Below the pieces are notes generated by a model. That model was given only the letters and a program-made list of their open reading frames with translations. It ran no database searches and was not told where the DNA came from. Below are positions 44,184 to 56,085 of a stretch of DNA of 64,000 bases, in pieces. Position 1 is the first letter of the stretch. Each line of letters starts with the position of its first letter. Both the position numbers and the translations under genes were made by a program. Where the stretch lies: contig NC_058091.1 in assembly GCF_020171115.1 (NCBI RefSeq), forward strand, positions 281,623,001-281,687,000, in the 5' to 3' direction. This DNA comes from Neogale vison. Lineage: Eukaryota > Chordata > Mammalia > Carnivora > Mustelidae.

Positions 44184-47100
44184 ACGTATGGATAACAGAA
44201 AATGGTAATTTGAACTTGCCTGGTGGGTTACACCGGTCATGTCTGAAAGTATCTTACTTAATTAAGGGTCATACCTTTTACTGAAAAATTAAAGGTCAGA
44301 GAAACAGGTGTCCCCATGTGTGGCAAGGCAGAATCTTTCCTCGTAACTCATTATGTCCAGTCCTGTAAATACAAACTGGCATACTATTTCCCCACTCAAT
44401 CTTTTGCCCTTTGACAAACAAAATGACTGACCAAGTATAGAGAAGGACACTATCTTCTAAAGATTAGAAATAAGAAAGTGGGAACGATAACCAGCTTGAA
44501 AAGGAAGGGGCAGGGCATTTACAAGAGGCTCTTAGTGCCCCCTAGTGTTAAATCTCCTCGGGTTTTTGTTTTTGGTTTCTGTTTCTACGTAGGTGTTTCA
44601 TAAAGGGATTCTAAAGTTCGAAGGCAACTACCCTTTGTTTAAATAACCCTTCACATCAGGCTACTTCGAAATTCATATACAAACAATTCCTCTAAGACAG
44701 AGAAACCTTGAACTCTAAAGATAAACAATTTGGTTATTTCACTAGAGTGAAGCCGAAGTACAGAAGAGAGGAGACATATATCTAGCAAAGGGAATTAAAT
44801 TCTGTATTTAAGTATGTTCATTAATCGAAGCAGTCTGATAATCAGGGTATGTATATTTGAGCCAAGTGTTCAAGCCTAAGTAACTAACTGAAACAATGTA
44901 ATGATTGAATCTAGTTAAATTCCTTACCTAGGCGATATTTAATGGAAATGCTGAACATTTGTATTTTAATAGTATATATATAGCCTGAAGATGAGTTTCC
45001 CTAAAATGTGCTGAGTTAAGTTCTCAGGTTTGGGACTTTCATTTCATAAGACCAGGGCGTTAAATTCATGACCTCCAAATGTTCTAAATGATTGTAGATA
45101 ACCACTGAATTAAATAACTAGTTTCATTTTATCATCATCAATAGTACAGAAGAAGTCCCAAACCTGAAGAAATTATAAGCTACTTTTGTAGTTCATCAAA
45201 AAATATTTGGTATTTTTGCTGATTAAACTTCATCTTTGAAAACCATTAGAAAAGCGACAGATGAAATTTAATCTCAGAACGTTTCTAACCATCTTAAATA
45301 GAACTGAAGTAGGTCATCAAAAAGAAATAGTTAACTGTCTTGATTTCAGCCTAATATTTTGGTCAATATGATTATATTAGAAAAGATTTTTATTCTTTGA
45401 AAAGAAAACCATGTCTGAGGTAAGATTGGTCTTGTTTTATCTTTTTTCTTTTTTTTTTTAATGTAACCCTGTCAAAATTCTAGGAAAAATACGTCTGTAG
45501 ATTTTTAGTCTGTTTTTGTAGCCTCGTGTTCCTCTGATAAGCATCATTAAGTTTTCTTTATTTTAAATTTCACCTTTAGAATTGGAGGAAGGAAGTGGTA
45601 AGCTATCATTCACAGAATTAGGCAATGAAGTGTTAGTTATTATACATTCAAGCCCTACCATACTTCTTCCCATTAATTCCCAGAACAGATATACATAGTG
45701 AACTTACTAGGCTTGCTGACTCCTCCCCAAAACTCATTCTTCTGAGGCATCTAATGATTTTTTAATCTAGTCCCTCTCTATCCCTTAACTCAAATGCAGA
45801 AGAGTTTAAAGTAGTGATTATATTTGATGAGCTCCTCCTGGATGATGAGATTAGTAAAGTGACAGGTTTTTTTTTGTCTTGTTTTGTTTTTTTTTTTTTT
45901 CAAGAACAGCCACTGAAGTAATTGGTGTAGCTAGAAACACCTTTGATGAGAATGTTGACATATACACTAGAAAGAGCTATGGAGAGCAGGTGCTTAGACA
46001 CTTAAGGGTAAAAGCCCAATTAAATTTTCTCCATTGATGGTTTATATACTTAACATTTTTGTTTAAGAAATCAAACAGGTACCATGATTATTAGTTTTGC
46101 ATGTTACTGATGTGGTTTTATATGATAACTTCTAAAATAAGATATAAAATGTTTTCACAGTCAACGGATATGCTTGGACTTGTTTTTAAAGATAGTCCAG
46201 GGCAAAAATAAAATGAATGTTGAATAAAATAAAATGACATGATGAAACTTTTTAGTGGATCAAAGCCATATCAAATAGTATAGAAGGAAAGCAAATAGCA
46301 GATATAATGCCTTTAGCCTTAATATAATATAAGAATTAGAGGTTCCTGTGGAACAGGAAGGAGTCCAAATTTTTAAATACATGTACAAAATTCTACAGTT
46401 TTTGTTTTGTTTTGCTTTGTTCCCTGATGCCCTTTCTAGAGAGGACAAAAAGGCAAATAAAGAAGTAATCTTTACTCCCCAAACAGTACACAAACACTAT
46501 TTCATGCATTGAAGCACAAAGTACTTAATCAGGACATTGAACCACAGTCATACTTATGAAAGTCCATAGGAGTAAGAAAATATAAAGTTTTTTAAAATAA
46601 TAATACCCTAAACCGAGTTATCTCTAGTTTAAGTTTGAAGACCCTCTCACCGTTATCTACTCATATTGAATAAACACATTTGAGTATCTTTGGGGTTTGT
46701 TGAAAACATAAACACCTAGTTTCTGTCCTTTATAGAGCTATTGCCCAAGTCAGCTGCCATCCCCATCATGAACAGGAAAAACACGAGGAATTGCCTGTGC
46801 AGAGGGGTTTGGCCCGTTCAACACCTGCCTCCAGTGCTTGGTGATGACCCTGAAGGCCCTAAAGTAGGACTCAGTCTTGTATTAGACAGAATCTTTAACT
46901 TGAACTTGACCCTTCATTGTCATCTTGTATTTTTCCTAGTCTGGGTTCTTTGGACTCTGACCTTTCTACTGTTTTGGAACCCCGATTGCTAATTCCTAGA
47001 GCTTGCCCTATCTCGCTTGCCAACTCAGTCCAGATGAACTTTATCTCTGACCCACCTTCCTAGGCAGTCTTACTGCTAAATAAATCCTGGCATGACTACT

Positions 47101-47454
47101 CCAAATTAACAGCAACAGGGCAGATCTGTATCTCAAAGCAAAAGATGCTTATATTATCTACTAATTACCTAGTTTTAATTTTCATGCATCACGTATGTGG
47201 AGGTCACAACCAAAAGGATAGAAAACTGCCTAGTGTTTGGTTGGAGATTCCAAGCAAGGAGTAGACATAGGAATTTCAGGTCTATCCCTGAAACACAGCA
47301 AGTCAGGGAAGCACAACTTTCTTAACCATAATAAGCTCTGTGGCCATACAAGGAATCCATTTGTTTTGGGTGCTGGGGGAAAACATAAATCATAAAAGTT
47401 TCACTTAATGTTTTACCCAATCCCTAGGAAGACTTCCATAGATGAGTAACAGAC

Positions 47455-47518
47455 AAGAGAGGAGAAAGGGAGGAAGAGAGAGAAAGGAGTGAGGAAAGCA
47501 GGAAGGAGGGAAGAGGGT
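47455..47518. repeat. Polypurine (GGAA/GAGA) tract
   Basis: About 60 bp of almost pure A and G on the plus strand (AGAGAGGAGAAAGGGAGGAA-type sequence), with one T near its middle. Confidence 0.88.
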
Positions 47519-47847
47519 GTTTGTGAACTGACCTAGGTCAAATCAGACAAGCAGCAAAAAACTAGTTCTCTCGATGAGTGGGGCTGCTCTACGGCCAAAG
47601 GCAACCCTTATCCACAAAGCACCCACTAGGGTACAAGGCATTGCAAGCATGGGTTGCACCAAGAGCTACCGAATCACAAATATTCATTAGTGAGTATACA
47701 AAATAAAATTAAATAAAGCACAAATGGATACAATCTGCTTAAGGAAGGTCTGGAAAACTCTGCTGTGTCCTGTGATAATAAGCCTCTTGCCTCAGATATT
47801 TACTCTGAAGCAGATGCAAAAATATTCCTGGTAGGCATTCGTAGCCA

Positions 47848-47935
47848 GTCCGGAGTCCTCCACCAGCTCCAGAGTCCTCCACCAGCCCCGAATGCTCCAC
47901 CAGCCCTGGAATTCTCCACCAGCCTGGAGTCCACC
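47848..47935. repeat. Small minisatellite, about four 18-19 bp units
   Basis: The word TCCACCAG occurs at 47859, 47878, 47896 and 47915, spaced 19, 18 and 19 bp. The units vary (AGAGTCCTCCACCAGCCCC-like). Local GC is far above its surroundings. No coding role is evident. Confidence 0.9.
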
Positions 47936-48249
47936 TGACTTACAATCTTATTTACGCATCCACACGATCTTGTTCACCAACCCCATCTTTTAAACAGCAC
48001 TTATTTTCATCAAAGAAAAAATTTTCTACCATTCCTAATGCTAATTAACAAACTCCTTGATAAAGATTCTGTTATGTCTTTTCGAATGTCTCCAAAGTAG
48101 GGAATCTTGATTGGGGTACTTAATTAAGTACAAATACTTAATCACTGCCCTAAAAGAATAAGCTGGCATTCTATACCACACTCTAAACACACACTTCTGC
48201 CACCATGTTTACAGAGAAATACTTCAAAGCACATTATCCTCAAGAAGGT

Positions 48250-48300
48250 AAAACAGAAAGAAGGGAAAGAATGAAGAAAAAAAAGAAAAGAAAAGAAGGA
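48250..48300. repeat. Polypurine (GAAA)n tract
   Basis: GAAAGAAGGGAAAGAATGAA followed by GAAAAAAAAGAAAAGAAAAG; imperfect. Confidence 0.85.
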
Positions 48301-48449
48301 AACCCTCCACCTGTCTTCTGATGTCTTCAGGATTCCACCTGTACTTGATTACTTGTCCCAAATAATTTTTTTGCCATGACCTTGGACGGTCTCTCTGCAG
48401 GGAATTTTCTTACCACTCACTCCCCCAAATCATATACTAATTTAGCTGC

Positions 48450-48660
48450 ATAATTTTTGTTTGTTTGTGTTATTAATGAGAGAGAGAGAGAGAGTGGGAG
48501 CAGAAGGGAGGAGCCGAGGGAGAAGGAGAGGCTCTTAAGCAGACTCTGTGCTTAGCACAGACCTGGACACAGGCTCGATCTCAGAATGCTGAGATCGTGA
48601 CCTGAGCGGAAATCAAGGGTGCCACGCTCAACCAACTAAGCCATGCACGAGTCCCTAGGT
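48450..48660 (-). mobile_element. Older diverged CAN SINE, minus strand
   Basis: Head complement CAACTAAGCCATGCACGAGTCCC on the right, GGCTCGATCTCAGAATGCTGAGATCGTGACC in the middle, and a GAGAGAGAGAGAG tract and TTTGTTTGTTTG tail complement on the left. Flanks TAGCTGCAT and TAGGTGCAT may be the eroded duplication. More mutated than the other copies. Confidence 0.88.
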
Positions 48661-48664
48661 GCAT

Positions 48665-49700
48665 TAAATTCTTACTGCCGTTCACGTAAAATGTCAGATG
48701 CTTTGAAATTTCAAGTCAAACCAATTACTTCCTTTCCTCCTATTTCACTCCTTCCAAAATTTTATCTATTTCCCAAAAAGCATGAATCTCTGTATGTCTG
48801 TATGCATGTGTATTTTTAATTAAGTTAATTGCTATGTCTATGTTCCCTGGAGTATTCTGAGCCCCTTAGCTCTTTGGAATTCCTGAATCCTAGCAAAGGG
48901 CCTGTTATGTAAATTTTTTTCATTAAATGTTGGAGTAATTTAATTGAATTTTGTATTGAAAATGTCTTCTATACTGTGCTCCCCTACAATATCAGTTTCT
49001 CATTTATTTATTTATTTTTTCAGTTTCTCATTTAAATATGAAGTAACTATTAGGTAAGAAGGAAATGCAGAATGTGTAGAAAGAGAAATAGATACAATAG
49101 GGTTTGAGAAGCATTTCCAACTGATAAGGGAAAATAAAGTCAACAGTTTAAAATGACCATTGATAAGAACAAATTGCCTTTTGAAATCCAAGTTGAAAAA
49201 CCTTCTCCAAAATGTCCATTTCATTAAGTGACAAGTTCATTTCTTGGAACATTTTCCAACTTTTGAAATATGTATGTAATAATTTAATTCACGTTTTGCA
49301 GTTTTAATTCATGTTTTACCCCCCAAATCTTAGATATTTTAATCATTATGTTATGTTCAAGTTCAAGGTATCAAGCTATCTCGATTCTATACTTAGAGTT
49401 CCTGGTAGTCGTCAACTACACTGAAGAAACTTTTTTTAAAATTTTACATGTGATAGAATGTTAGTCATGTTTTAGATGTGCTTAAGCCTTCCGGACACTG
49501 ACTTACAGAATACTATTATGATCCTTTGGATTTAAGGCAACCAAAAAATATAGATTTCCCCCAAAGCAAAATTGATGATTGTCTCTGCAGATGTGATGCC
49601 AAATAGCCATTCTACTATCCTGGATGTAATTTTGGAGAGTTTGATATCAGCATGTATTACAGACAATTTGAGAACACCCATAACACACCACTTCCTGTTA
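48665..49700. other. Anonymous AT-rich sequence
   Basis: No gene or named repeat recognised. Confidence 0.45.
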
Positions 49701-49708
49701 CTCTTACC

Positions 49709-49890
49709 ATAACAATTCTCAATCCAGCCGTGCAAACGAAGCTCCCAGGAGCTTTTAAAAAACAGAGATGTCTAGCTCCCCCTCCAGAGAACTTCATTAG
49801 ATTTGTCTGGGCAGGGGTGAGGCCAAGAACTTAGTCTGTCATAAAGCCTCTTTTTTTTTCTAATAATACTGTCAAATTAGAGAACCACTA
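49709..49890 (+). mobile_element. hAT-Charlie fossil (MER5A-like), + strand
   Basis: Near-terminal words AACAATTCTCAATCCAGC on the left and TTAGAGAACCACT on the right approximate the terminal inverted repeat. Between them are GAAGCTCCCAGGAGCTTTTAAAA, an AGCTCCCCCTCCAGAGAACTTCATTAGA segment and GTCTGGGCAGGGGTGAGGCC, in MER5A order. Non-autonomous. Confidence 0.75.
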
Positions 49891-49997
49891 TCCCTAAGAT
49901 TTACACCAGAATTGGAATAGTCTAGGGCTATATTTGACCTCAGTGGTCTTCAGATTCTGAAAATACATTTATACCTTATCTTTTCATGAAAGTAAAG

Positions 49998-50407
49998 CCT
50001 CCTAGATATCTTTTTTTTAAATTAAATTGATTTATTTATTTTCAGAAAAACAGTATTCATTATTTTTTCACCACACCCAGTGCTCCATGCAAGCCGTGCC
50101 CTCTATAATACCCACCACCTGGTACCCCAACCTCCCACCCCCCCGCCACTTCAAACCCCTCAGATTGTTTTTCAGAGTCCATAGTCTCTCATGATTCACC
50201 TCCCCTTCCAATTTCCCCCTACTACCTGCTCCTCTCTAACTCCCCATGTCCTCCATGCTATTTGTTATGCTCCACAAATAAGTGAAACCATATGATAATT
50301 GACTCTCTCTGCTTGACTTATTTCACTCAGCATAATCTCTTCCAGTCCCGTCCATGTTGCTACAAAAGTTGGGTATTCATCCTTTCTGATGCCTTCTAGA
50401 TATCTTA
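49998..50407 (-). mobile_element. 5'-truncated LINE-1 3' UTR, minus strand, with duplication
   Basis: Body about 50013-50391: TTTATTTATTTTCAGAAAAACAG, CACACCCAGTGCTCCATGCAAG, a C-rich tract, CTAACTCCCCATGTCCTCC and CTTGACTTATTTCACTCAGCAT. The duplication CCTCCTAGATATCTT (49998-50012) recurs with one change at 50392-50406. Its left part is nearly identical to the L1 at 23187, but its right part is a different 3' UTR version. Confidence 0.92.
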
Positions 50408-50409
50408 CT

Positions 50410-52280
50410 TCCAAAAAAGAATGTTTAGAAAATTACTACTTATAGACTATTTAGTTATTTTTTATCCATATATTAAAAAACAAACCCTATTTTATTGAAA
50501 GTTATTAATATAGTAAAATAATGAAAGGTAAAGAGGAAGGTTATTATTTATTCTGAAGCACCTGAGGTTTTGTTTCTTACAATCTGATATTAATTAATTA
50601 TCAATTAGTACACAATTTCAATTAAAGAAAGATCTGATCATGACCATATTTAGAGTTAAAAACATGGCAGGAAAATTATATTTAACAAACAAGAGAATGT
50701 GTATAAGATTTTTATTAGCAAATTGAAACAGAATTGTATAGTCACTAAGGATCTTTAGGAGAAAAATAATGTTGATCAAATAAATATACAGATAAGAAGA
50801 AGAGGCACAATCTTCAATTAACCAGGAATTCAATGGTCAGAATCCTTAAAAGAGTAGTCTTATTGCAATACTTAGCTTTTAGAAGAAAGAAGTTAATGAC
50901 GAGTAAAGCACAAATATCTAGTAGTTCTATCTGATCATAGTAGGCTAGATTTACCTTAAATGAAATGGGAAAAAAGTGAGGTCTGTCCTTGGGCCATCTT
51001 TCCCCACTTTGAGACCTTCCTGCTAGCCTTTGACTAACATATACACATCACCATAAGCCTAAAATCTTACTATTATCCATTCTACTATAAAACTTCTAGT
51101 TTTGTGATCTGCTTCCATGTTGGCTCTTTTTATTCAACGGTGCTCAGGTTTCCATGGCTAATAAAGAACAATCTGACCTTCTACCAAGGGGATTTGCATT
51201 TTAACAGGGGACTCTAAAGACCAAGGTTCAGAATTCAGGTCACTGAGGCTTTATTCATCGGAGAGTCGGATGCGCGTGAAAAGGGAACCCTGCTACCTCC
51301 ATCATTCTACTCAGCCAAACGCCCACTTCATCAACTTTTAGCTGTGATCCTCTGGGGTTTAGGTAAATGCTTAAAAATAAATAAAAGGGATCACTATAAT
51401 TTTAATTAATCAATCAAAATGTCAAATATAGAAAGAGTTGAAGAAAAAACTTTTACTGGAGGATGTGGAATGGACGGATAGCAATGTCCTCCAAGCACTT
51501 AAACATCTGCATTGTTTTGTAAAAGATAACATTTGCCCAAGGCCTCCACCCATTGCTAGATTTAAACAGTGCAAGTAGAGGAAGACGTTTGATGTTGAAT
51601 ATGACGTATTTGTAGAAGCAGCTTCATATTTAAATATAAAATGTGAGAAAACGTCTCTGCTCAGCATTAGCCATTAAGAAATTGTATCTGAAGTGTAGTG
51701 TTTTTTTTTTAACTACCAATTAACTCAACACCTGTCATCAATTAGAAAAGGTTTAGCTGCAGTTTCAGATTTTTTTTTCTCTTTTGCATTGGAATAATTT
51801 ATCTCTAGTAAGGCTGGCAGACTCCATTTATATTAGATTCATTCAAGACAATTTGTGACTGCGAGTCTTTGTTGAAAGTCAATTCTACTAAAAATTAATC
51901 AACAAATTAGTGAAATTACTAATGCACACACGATTGCACACATGATTGCATGCACACACGATTGCAAGCAAATAAAATGTACCGGTGTCATACTTGATCA
52001 ATCCTCGATTTGAATAATTAATAACTCTTCCGCAGGATATTTTGATTGTAAAAATGTACCACGTTGGATCACATTTACATGAGTTGCTTTCTTTATAATA
52101 ATGTTCTTCATTGAGCAAATAAAATTTGGAGTTTACATTTTTTTGGTAAATAATATAATACCGAAGTTTTTAAAAATAATTTATTTCTATTAAGTTTTTT
52201 AAAACCAAAAATGGTTGAAAAGCTACTATAATTTGAAGATTCTTAGGACAGAACAACAACACATAAGTACCTGATGGGTT
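50410..52280. other. Anonymous AT-rich sequence
   Basis: No gene or named repeat recognised. At 51918-51964 a short CACACGATTGC-type repeat (about three imperfect units) is visible. Confidence 0.45.
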
Positions 52281-52506
52281 TAAAACCCAGCCAATGTGGG
52301 GTGCCTGGGTGGCTCAGTGGGTTAAGTCTCTGCCTTTGGCTCAGGTCACGATCTCAGGGTTCTGGGATCGAGCCCCACATCAGGCTCTCTGCTCAGTGGG
52401 GAGCCTATTTCCTCCTCTCTCTATGCCTGCCTCTGCCTACTTGTGATCTCTGTCAAATAAATAAATAAAATCTTAAAAAAAAAATAAAAATAAAACCCAT
52501 CCAATG
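52281..52506 (+). mobile_element. CAN SINE, + strand, 16-bp duplication
   Basis: Body about 52297-52490: GGGGTGCCTGGGTGGCTCAGTGGGTTAAG head, GGGATCGAGCCCC B box, slightly shortened tract and TGTCAAATAAATAAATAAAATC tail. TAAAACCCAGCCAATG (52281-52296) recurs with one change at 52491-52506. Confidence 0.96.
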
Positions 52507-52509
52507 AAA

Positions 52510-53520
52510 ATGAGAAATATTTAAAAATGGAAATGCCCACCATAAGATTGGCCCAATATTTTTAAGGTTTTGGTACTAGTACTCACCATCATATAAGGCA
52601 TCATTTTCCTAAACACTGAAAAGTGTTAAAAGAGTTGAAGGCAATTTAATAAGCTTAGGCACTTCATGAATAAATTATAACACTGATTTGAATATGATTT
52701 TCAAGCAGGCTGCTTTTTCACCTCAGCACCTGCCATTATTTTTCATTTCTCAATATCTCAGAAAGTGATTTCCACTTTGGAAATTGAAATAGTTTATGCT
52801 AGGAACTCATTACTCCGCTTTTTCTTTCCTGTAATAACCTTTATTATAGAAACATTTTATCCATCTCAAAGGTGTCTGTAAACTGAAAACACGCTGTTCT
52901 GAAAATGTTGTTGGCAAGCGTATATTTGGCTCTCTACCCCTTCAGTTACAGTATCCCTACCTCCTCTAGTTGCCAAGTGTCCTTATTCTGCTCCTTTTCT
53001 GCTCAGGGCGTCCACGGAATCACCTTTATGATCAAGCATTTCCTTGTGGGCACCTATGTTCTGTTGAGAATATCCCCATCCAGCCCCACCCAGAGTCCCA
53101 TGACTTCCACTTAATTCAAAAAAATATGATAACTACTCCAAGCAGTGTGATGATGACGCTAATAGGTGTGTTAATATATGCATTTTACCTTCTGCTGGCC
53201 AGAGACAGTGCTGGCAAAAAACAGTGTCTCTAATGTGGGGATTTCTCTGTAAAGTTGTGTCAACCAAACCTTTCAGTAGTTACCCCACTTCCCTCAAAAA
53301 TGTGTCCTTGCTTAAGCCACCTACACATGGGACTACCAGTGACACATATTTAGATCCCCACCGTTCCAAAAAGTCTATTCATAAACCAAACCTTGCTTTA
53401 GTTCTCTATCTGCCATGATTCTGCTCGTCTCTTCCCTCACACTCCGCTTATCTTTCAAAATTTGGCTGAAGTCTTAGTTTTACAACCAACCTAGGAAACA
53501 ATAGGTTTATCTTTCATGAA
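52510..53520. other. Anonymous sequence
   Basis: No named repeat recognised. Overlapping frames of 87, 69 and 64 codons (52905-53418) lack any recognisable domain. Part of the sequence (CTTATTCTGCTCCTTTTCTG) is pyrimidine-rich. Confidence 0.4.
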
Positions 53521-53534
53521 AAACAGACAACACC

Positions 53535-53745
53535 GGGCGCCTGGGTGGCTCAGTGGATTAAAACCTCTGCCTTCAGCTCAGGTCATGATCTCAGGGTCCT
53601 GGGATCGAGCCCCGCATCGTGCTCTCTGCTCAGCAGAGAGCCTGCTTCCCACCCCCCACATCCCCACCTCTCTCTGCCTGCCTCTCTGCCTACTTGTGAT
53701 CTCTCTTTGTCAAATAAATTTTTTTAAAAAGTCTTAAAAAAAATA
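53535..53745 (+). mobile_element. CAN SINE, + strand
   Basis: GGGCGCCTGGGTGGCTCAGTGGATTAAAA head, GGGATCGAGCCCCGC B box, tract containing CCCACCCCCCACATCCCC, TTTGTCAAATAAATTTTTTTAAAA tail. No certain duplication. Two frames (60 and 73 codons) through it are artefacts. Confidence 0.95.
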
Positions 53746-53807
53746 CCAACTGGACAAATACTGAATTCTTGCCATATATTTCCTCTCAATTATAATCCTA
53801 GGGCATG

Positions 53808-54780
53808 GTTGGTTTTTTTTTAAGTTTTTATTTAAATTCCAGTTAGCATACAGTCTAATATTAGTCTCAGGTGCACAAGATCATGATTCAACACTTCCAT
53901 ACAAGACCTGGTGTTCATCACAAGTGCACTCCTTAATCCCCATCACCTGTTCAGCCTGTTTCCCCCATCCACTTCTCCTCTGGTAACCATCGTTCTCTGT
54001 GGTTAAGAGTCTGTTTCTTGATTTGTACCCCCTCCCTTCCCTTTGCTTATTTGTTTTGTTTCTTAAATTCCACATAAGAGTGAAATCATATGGTATTTGT
54101 CTTTCTCTGCCTGACTTATTTCACTTATTTCACTTAGCATATTCTCTAGCTCCATCCATGTTGCTATAAATGGCAGGATTATATTCTTTTTTATGGCTGA
54201 GTAACATTCATATTTATATTATATATATATAGAGAGAGAATATTGTGTGTATATATAGTATACATTGTGTGTATGCATATACATAATGTACATTGTGTGT
54301 GATCGTATGTTTATATCGTATCTTCATTCATTCATCAGTTGAATGAACACTTAGGCTGTTTCCATTATTTGGCTGTGGAGGGAATGCTGCTATAAATAGA
54401 GGTGTGCATGTATCCCTTTGAGTTAGTATTTTTTTATTCTTTGGGTAAATACCTAGTAGTGCAGTTGCTGGATTGTAGGGTAGTTCTAGTTTTAATTTTT
54501 GAGGAACCTCCATACTGTTTTCCAGAGTGGCTGTACCAGTTTGCATTCCTACCAACAGTGCAAAAGTGTTCCCCTTTCTCCACATCCTTGCCAACACCTG
54601 TTGTTTCTTGTGTGTTTGATTTTAGCCATCTGACAGGTGTTCAGTGATATTTTATTATAGTTTTGATTTGCATTTCCCTGATGGTAAGTGATGTTGAGCA
54701 TCTTTTCATGTGTCTGTTGGCCATCTATAGGTCTTCTTTGGAAGAATATCTATCTATTCATGTCTTCTGCACACTTTTCA
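53808..54780 (-). mobile_element. LINE-1 3' part (ORF2 end and 3' UTR), minus strand
   Basis: From the left: a T-run, AAATTCCAGTTAGCATACAG, the 3' UTR complement, CTTTCTCTGCCTGACTTATTTCA, GCTCCATCCATGTTGCTATAAATGGC, an AT/GT microsatellite at about 54210-54310 that replaces part of the ORF2 end, then GGGTAAATACCTAGTAGTGCAGTTGCTGG and CCATCTATAGGTCTTCTTTGG. An 89-codon minus-strand frame (54328-54597) is a relic of ORF2 (GIYPKN, TPLFIAA words). Otherwise broken. Confidence 0.9.
54210..54310. repeat. (TA/GT)n low-complexity tract inside the L1
   Basis: ATATTATATATATATAGAGA, then TGTGTGTATATATAGTATAC and variants, expanded within the L1 ORF2 end. Confidence 0.9.
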
Positions 54781-54975
54781 TAGAGAACAAACTGATAGTT
54801 ACCACACGGTGTGTGGGGAGGAGTGGGTTAAATAGGTGATAGGGATTAATGAGTGCACTTGTTATGTTGAGCACCGGGTCTGGTACGGAAGTGTTGAATC
54901 ACTATTTGCACACCTGAAACCGATATTACACTGTATGTTAACTAACCAGAATTTAAATAAAAATTAAAAAAAATA
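54781..54975 (+). mobile_element. LINE-1 3' end, + strand, directly abutting the preceding minus-strand L1
   Basis: AGAGAACAAACTGATAGTTACC, GGTTAAATAGGTGATAGGGATTAATG, TGTTGAGCACCGGGTCTGGTACGG, AAGTGTTGAATCACTAT, CTGAAACCGATATTACACTG, and AATTTAAATAAAAATTAAAAA tail. Same subfamily type as the neighbour but in the opposite direction. Confidence 0.9.
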
Positions 54976-55059
54976 CCATGTTTTCCTGATTATAAAAATA
55001 GAATGTATAGAAAAGCAAAAATATAAAAACAGAAATCGGCCATATCTGACATTCTTTAG

Positions 55060-55385
55060 GTGTACTGCCAATATGGTAGCTATTAGCCCCATGTGGCTAC
55101 TGAACGCTTGAAATGTGGCTAGTCTGAAATGTGTTGTGCTATAGCTATAAATGCAAAAGACACACAAAATTTCAAGAACTTAGTATGAAAAAATATAAAA
55201 TACCTCATTAATAATTTTTATATTGATTATCTATTGAAATGGTAATATTTTAAACATAGTTGGTTAAAGTATATTGCTAAAATTAATTTCACCAGCTTCC
55301 TTTTACTATTTTAATGGGGACATTACCAAGTTAAAAATCAATGTGTGGTTTGCATCATATTCCTACTGGACAGCACCGATCTATA
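55060..55385 (+). mobile_element. Probable hAT-type DNA transposon fossil
   Basis: Left part CAATATGGTAGCTATTAGCCC, CATGTGGCTACTGAACGCTTGAAATGTGGC; right end TACTGGACAGCACCGATCTATA. This matches a common palindromic mammalian DNA repeat with 'ccacatgtggct ... attggacagcgcagat' ends. No transposase frame is present and I do not give a family name. Confidence 0.6.
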
Positions 55386-55479
55386 GGATGTAAGTCTTTT
55401 TCCTATGCATTTACATAAATTAAAAATTGTGATTGTATCATACTCACTATTTTATAACCTGCTTTTCATGTAATGGAAC

Positions 55480-55700
55480 ATGAACATTTTATTTATTTAT
55501 TTATTCATTTATTCATTCATTCAAGAGAACGTGAGAAAGAAAGAGATCGCAGCAGGGAGGAGGGGTAGAGGGAGGAGCAGACCTCTGCTGAGCAGGGAGC
55601 CCAATATGGGACTTGATCCTAGGACCTTGGGATCATGACCTAAGCTGAAGGCAGACACTTAACTGAGTGGTCCACACAGGTGCCCTGAAGAACATTTTTT
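55480..55700 (-). mobile_element. CAN SINE, minus strand
   Basis: Body about 55492-55685: TTTATTTATTTATTCATTTATTCATTCATTC tail complement, AGCAGGGAGCCCAATATGGGA, GGACCTTGGGATCATGACC, and head complement CACACAGGTGCCC. Flanks GAACATTTTATT and GAACATTTTTTG suggest an eroded duplication. Confidence 0.92.
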
Positions 55701-56005
55701 GGTGCTAAATGTTTTTATATTACATTTTTTTTAAACTACAAGTGTTCTATCATATTGGATGTAACATATTTATTTAACAAATTTCTTATTTTTGGACATC
55801 AAGGTCATTTTCAGTATTAACTCCACAACGAGTACTATTTTATATCACTTTTTATCTGCACCTCAGTTTACTTATTAGGAAAAGTTCCTAGAAATAGAAT
55901 TACTAAAGACTTTAAACATGTTTAAGGCTTTTGGTAATTACTGACCAATTGCCCTACAGAAAAGCTGTACTATTCTATACTCCCATTATCAATGTTTAAG
56001 AGTGC
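55701..56005 (-). mobile_element. Old LINE-1 (L1ME-like) 3' region, minus strand
   Basis: GGACATCAAGGTCATTTTCAG, GGAAAAGTTCCTAGAAATAGAATTACTAAAG, CCAATTGCCCTACAGAAAAGCTGTAC and TACTCCCATTATCAATG follow the complement of an old L1 ORF2 end. Heavily diverged. Confidence 0.65.
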
Positions 56006-56009
56006 TCAA

Positions 56010-56085
56010 TTCTGAAGATATTTGCAAATGACATATCTGATAAAGGATTAATATCTAAAATATAGAAAGAACTTAACTACCAAAA
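56010..56085 (+). mobile_element. Short LINE-1 ORF2 fragment, + strand
   Basis: GAAGATATTTGCAAATGACATATCTGATAAAGGATTAATATC then AAGAACTTAACTACCAAAAAA. About 75 bp; opposite orientation to the preceding piece. Confidence 0.75.

Larger units (their letters stand above)
44185..48440. other. Mostly anonymous sequence
   Basis: No gene recognised. T-runs lie at 45449-45458, 45869-45877 and 45887-45900. An 83-codon plus-strand frame (46741-46992) followed by AATAAA near 47077 could mark an old LTR or processed copy, but I cannot identify it. GA-rich tracts lie at 47455-47515 and 48250-48300. Confidence 0.35.
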
